6,950 nucleotides of DNA from positions 1 through 6,950 of the forward strand of contig CABRGI010000040.1 in NCBI GenBank assembly GCA_902470455.1, read 5' to 3'. This DNA comes from an uncultured Parvimonas sp. (lineage in GTDB: Bacteria > Bacillota > Clostridia > Tissierellales > Peptoniphilaceae). Below, piece after piece: positions 6,612 to 6,950 of this stretch; the first letter of the stretch is position 1; each line of letters starts with the position of its first letter. Below the pieces are notes generated by a model that was given only the letters and a program-made list of their open reading frames with translations, ran no database searches and was not told where the DNA came from. Position numbers and translations under genes: made by a program.

Positions 6612-6950
6612 ATGAGAATATATAATGGTTTTTCCGTTTCGGATGGAATTGCATATGGCAAAGCTATAACTTTGTTTTATGAAAAGAATTTTATTAAAGA
6701 TAATATATCTGATGATGAAAAAGAAAAGGAAATTGAAAGATTTGAAAATTTGTTGTCAATATATTTAAAGTCGGATAGAATTAAAGCGGATGATGAAAAA
6801 CTGGAGAATTTATTAAATGTTCATATTGAATTGATAGACGATCCATTTTTAAAAGATACTATAAAGAATAAAATATTGAAAGAAAATAAGTCGTTAGAAA
6901 AAGCAATAGAGGAAACTTTTGCTCATATTTGTTATGAGTTAAATAATCTT
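6612..6950 (+). CDS. ptsI: PTS enzyme I (phosphoenolpyruvate-protein phosphotransferase), N-terminal part, cut by the window edge
   Basis: Enzyme I starts the sugar phosphotransferase chain: it takes phosphate from phosphoenolpyruvate and gives it to HPr. The frame is open from ATG 6612 to the window end (113 codons, no stop). It begins MRIYNGFSVSDGIAYGKA, matching the enzyme I opening (usually a G-x-x-x-S-x-G-I-A-x-G-K pattern). The segment HIELIDDPFLKD (about residues 79-90) matches the conserved helical HPr-binding region (typically H-x-x-x-L-x-D-P). The complete protein is normally about 570 residues. The active histidine near residue 190 and the phosphoenolpyruvate-binding barrel lie beyond the window and cannot be checked. 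Its position right after ptsH is the classical gene order and strengthens the call. Expression probably depends on read-through of the hairpin at 6576-6600. Confidence 0.93.
   Translation, partial: MRIYNGFSVSDGIAYGKAITLFYEKNFIKDNISDDEKEKEIERFENLLSIYLKSDRIKADDEKLENLLNVHIELIDDPFLKDTIKNKILKENKSLEKAIEETFAHICYELNNL

Noticed and set aside
1..6950. A novel defence, mobile or other undescribed system
   Set aside because: Every gene belongs to a well-known family in a housekeeping context. No inverted repeats, transposase, CRISPR-like spacing or compositional break was seen.

Overview
This is an AT-rich window. Codon third positions are mostly A or T, arginine is mostly AGA, and ribosome binding sites are GGAGG-like. 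The protein sequences look like a low-GC Gram-positive (Bacillota), probably a clostridial or Tissierellia-type anaerobe. The HPr protein carries both His15 and the regulatory Ser46, which supports Bacillota. The genus cannot be fixed from the sequence; a Peptoniphilaceae-like organism is only a guess. All genes are on the + strand.

Bases 1-6097 hold a tightly packed gene series: uvrB (cut at its 5' end by the window edge), uvrA, a DJ-1/PfpI-family gene and rlmN. Each start codon lies inside the end of the previous gene, with overlaps of 8, 8 and 11 bases. This suggests one transcript with translational coupling. The series ends at a long hairpin followed by a run of seven T (6113-6166). UvrA and UvrB are the damage-recognition half of nucleotide excision repair. 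RlmN methylates adenosine in 23S rRNA and tRNA. The DJ-1-like protein has an intact nucleophilic cysteine but no certain substrate.

Bases 6098-6304 are an intergenic regulatory region. It holds the terminator above, a perfect 10-base direct repeat with a cre-like core, and a good promoter (TTGAAT, 17 bases, TAAAAT, with an extended -10 TG). This promoter serves the second unit: ptsH (HPr) and the start of ptsI (enzyme I), the general proteins of the sugar phosphotransferase system. A compact terminator hairpin sits between ptsH and ptsI, just before the ptsI ribosome binding site. It probably makes HPr more abundant than enzyme I. ptsI runs off the right edge.

No gene-free stretch exceeds 300 bases. 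I see no mobile element, CRISPR array, tRNA or rRNA, and no convincing undescribed system. The points most worth a second look are the DJ-1-family gene embedded in a DNA-repair operon, the ptsH upstream repeat and the ptsH/ptsI terminator.
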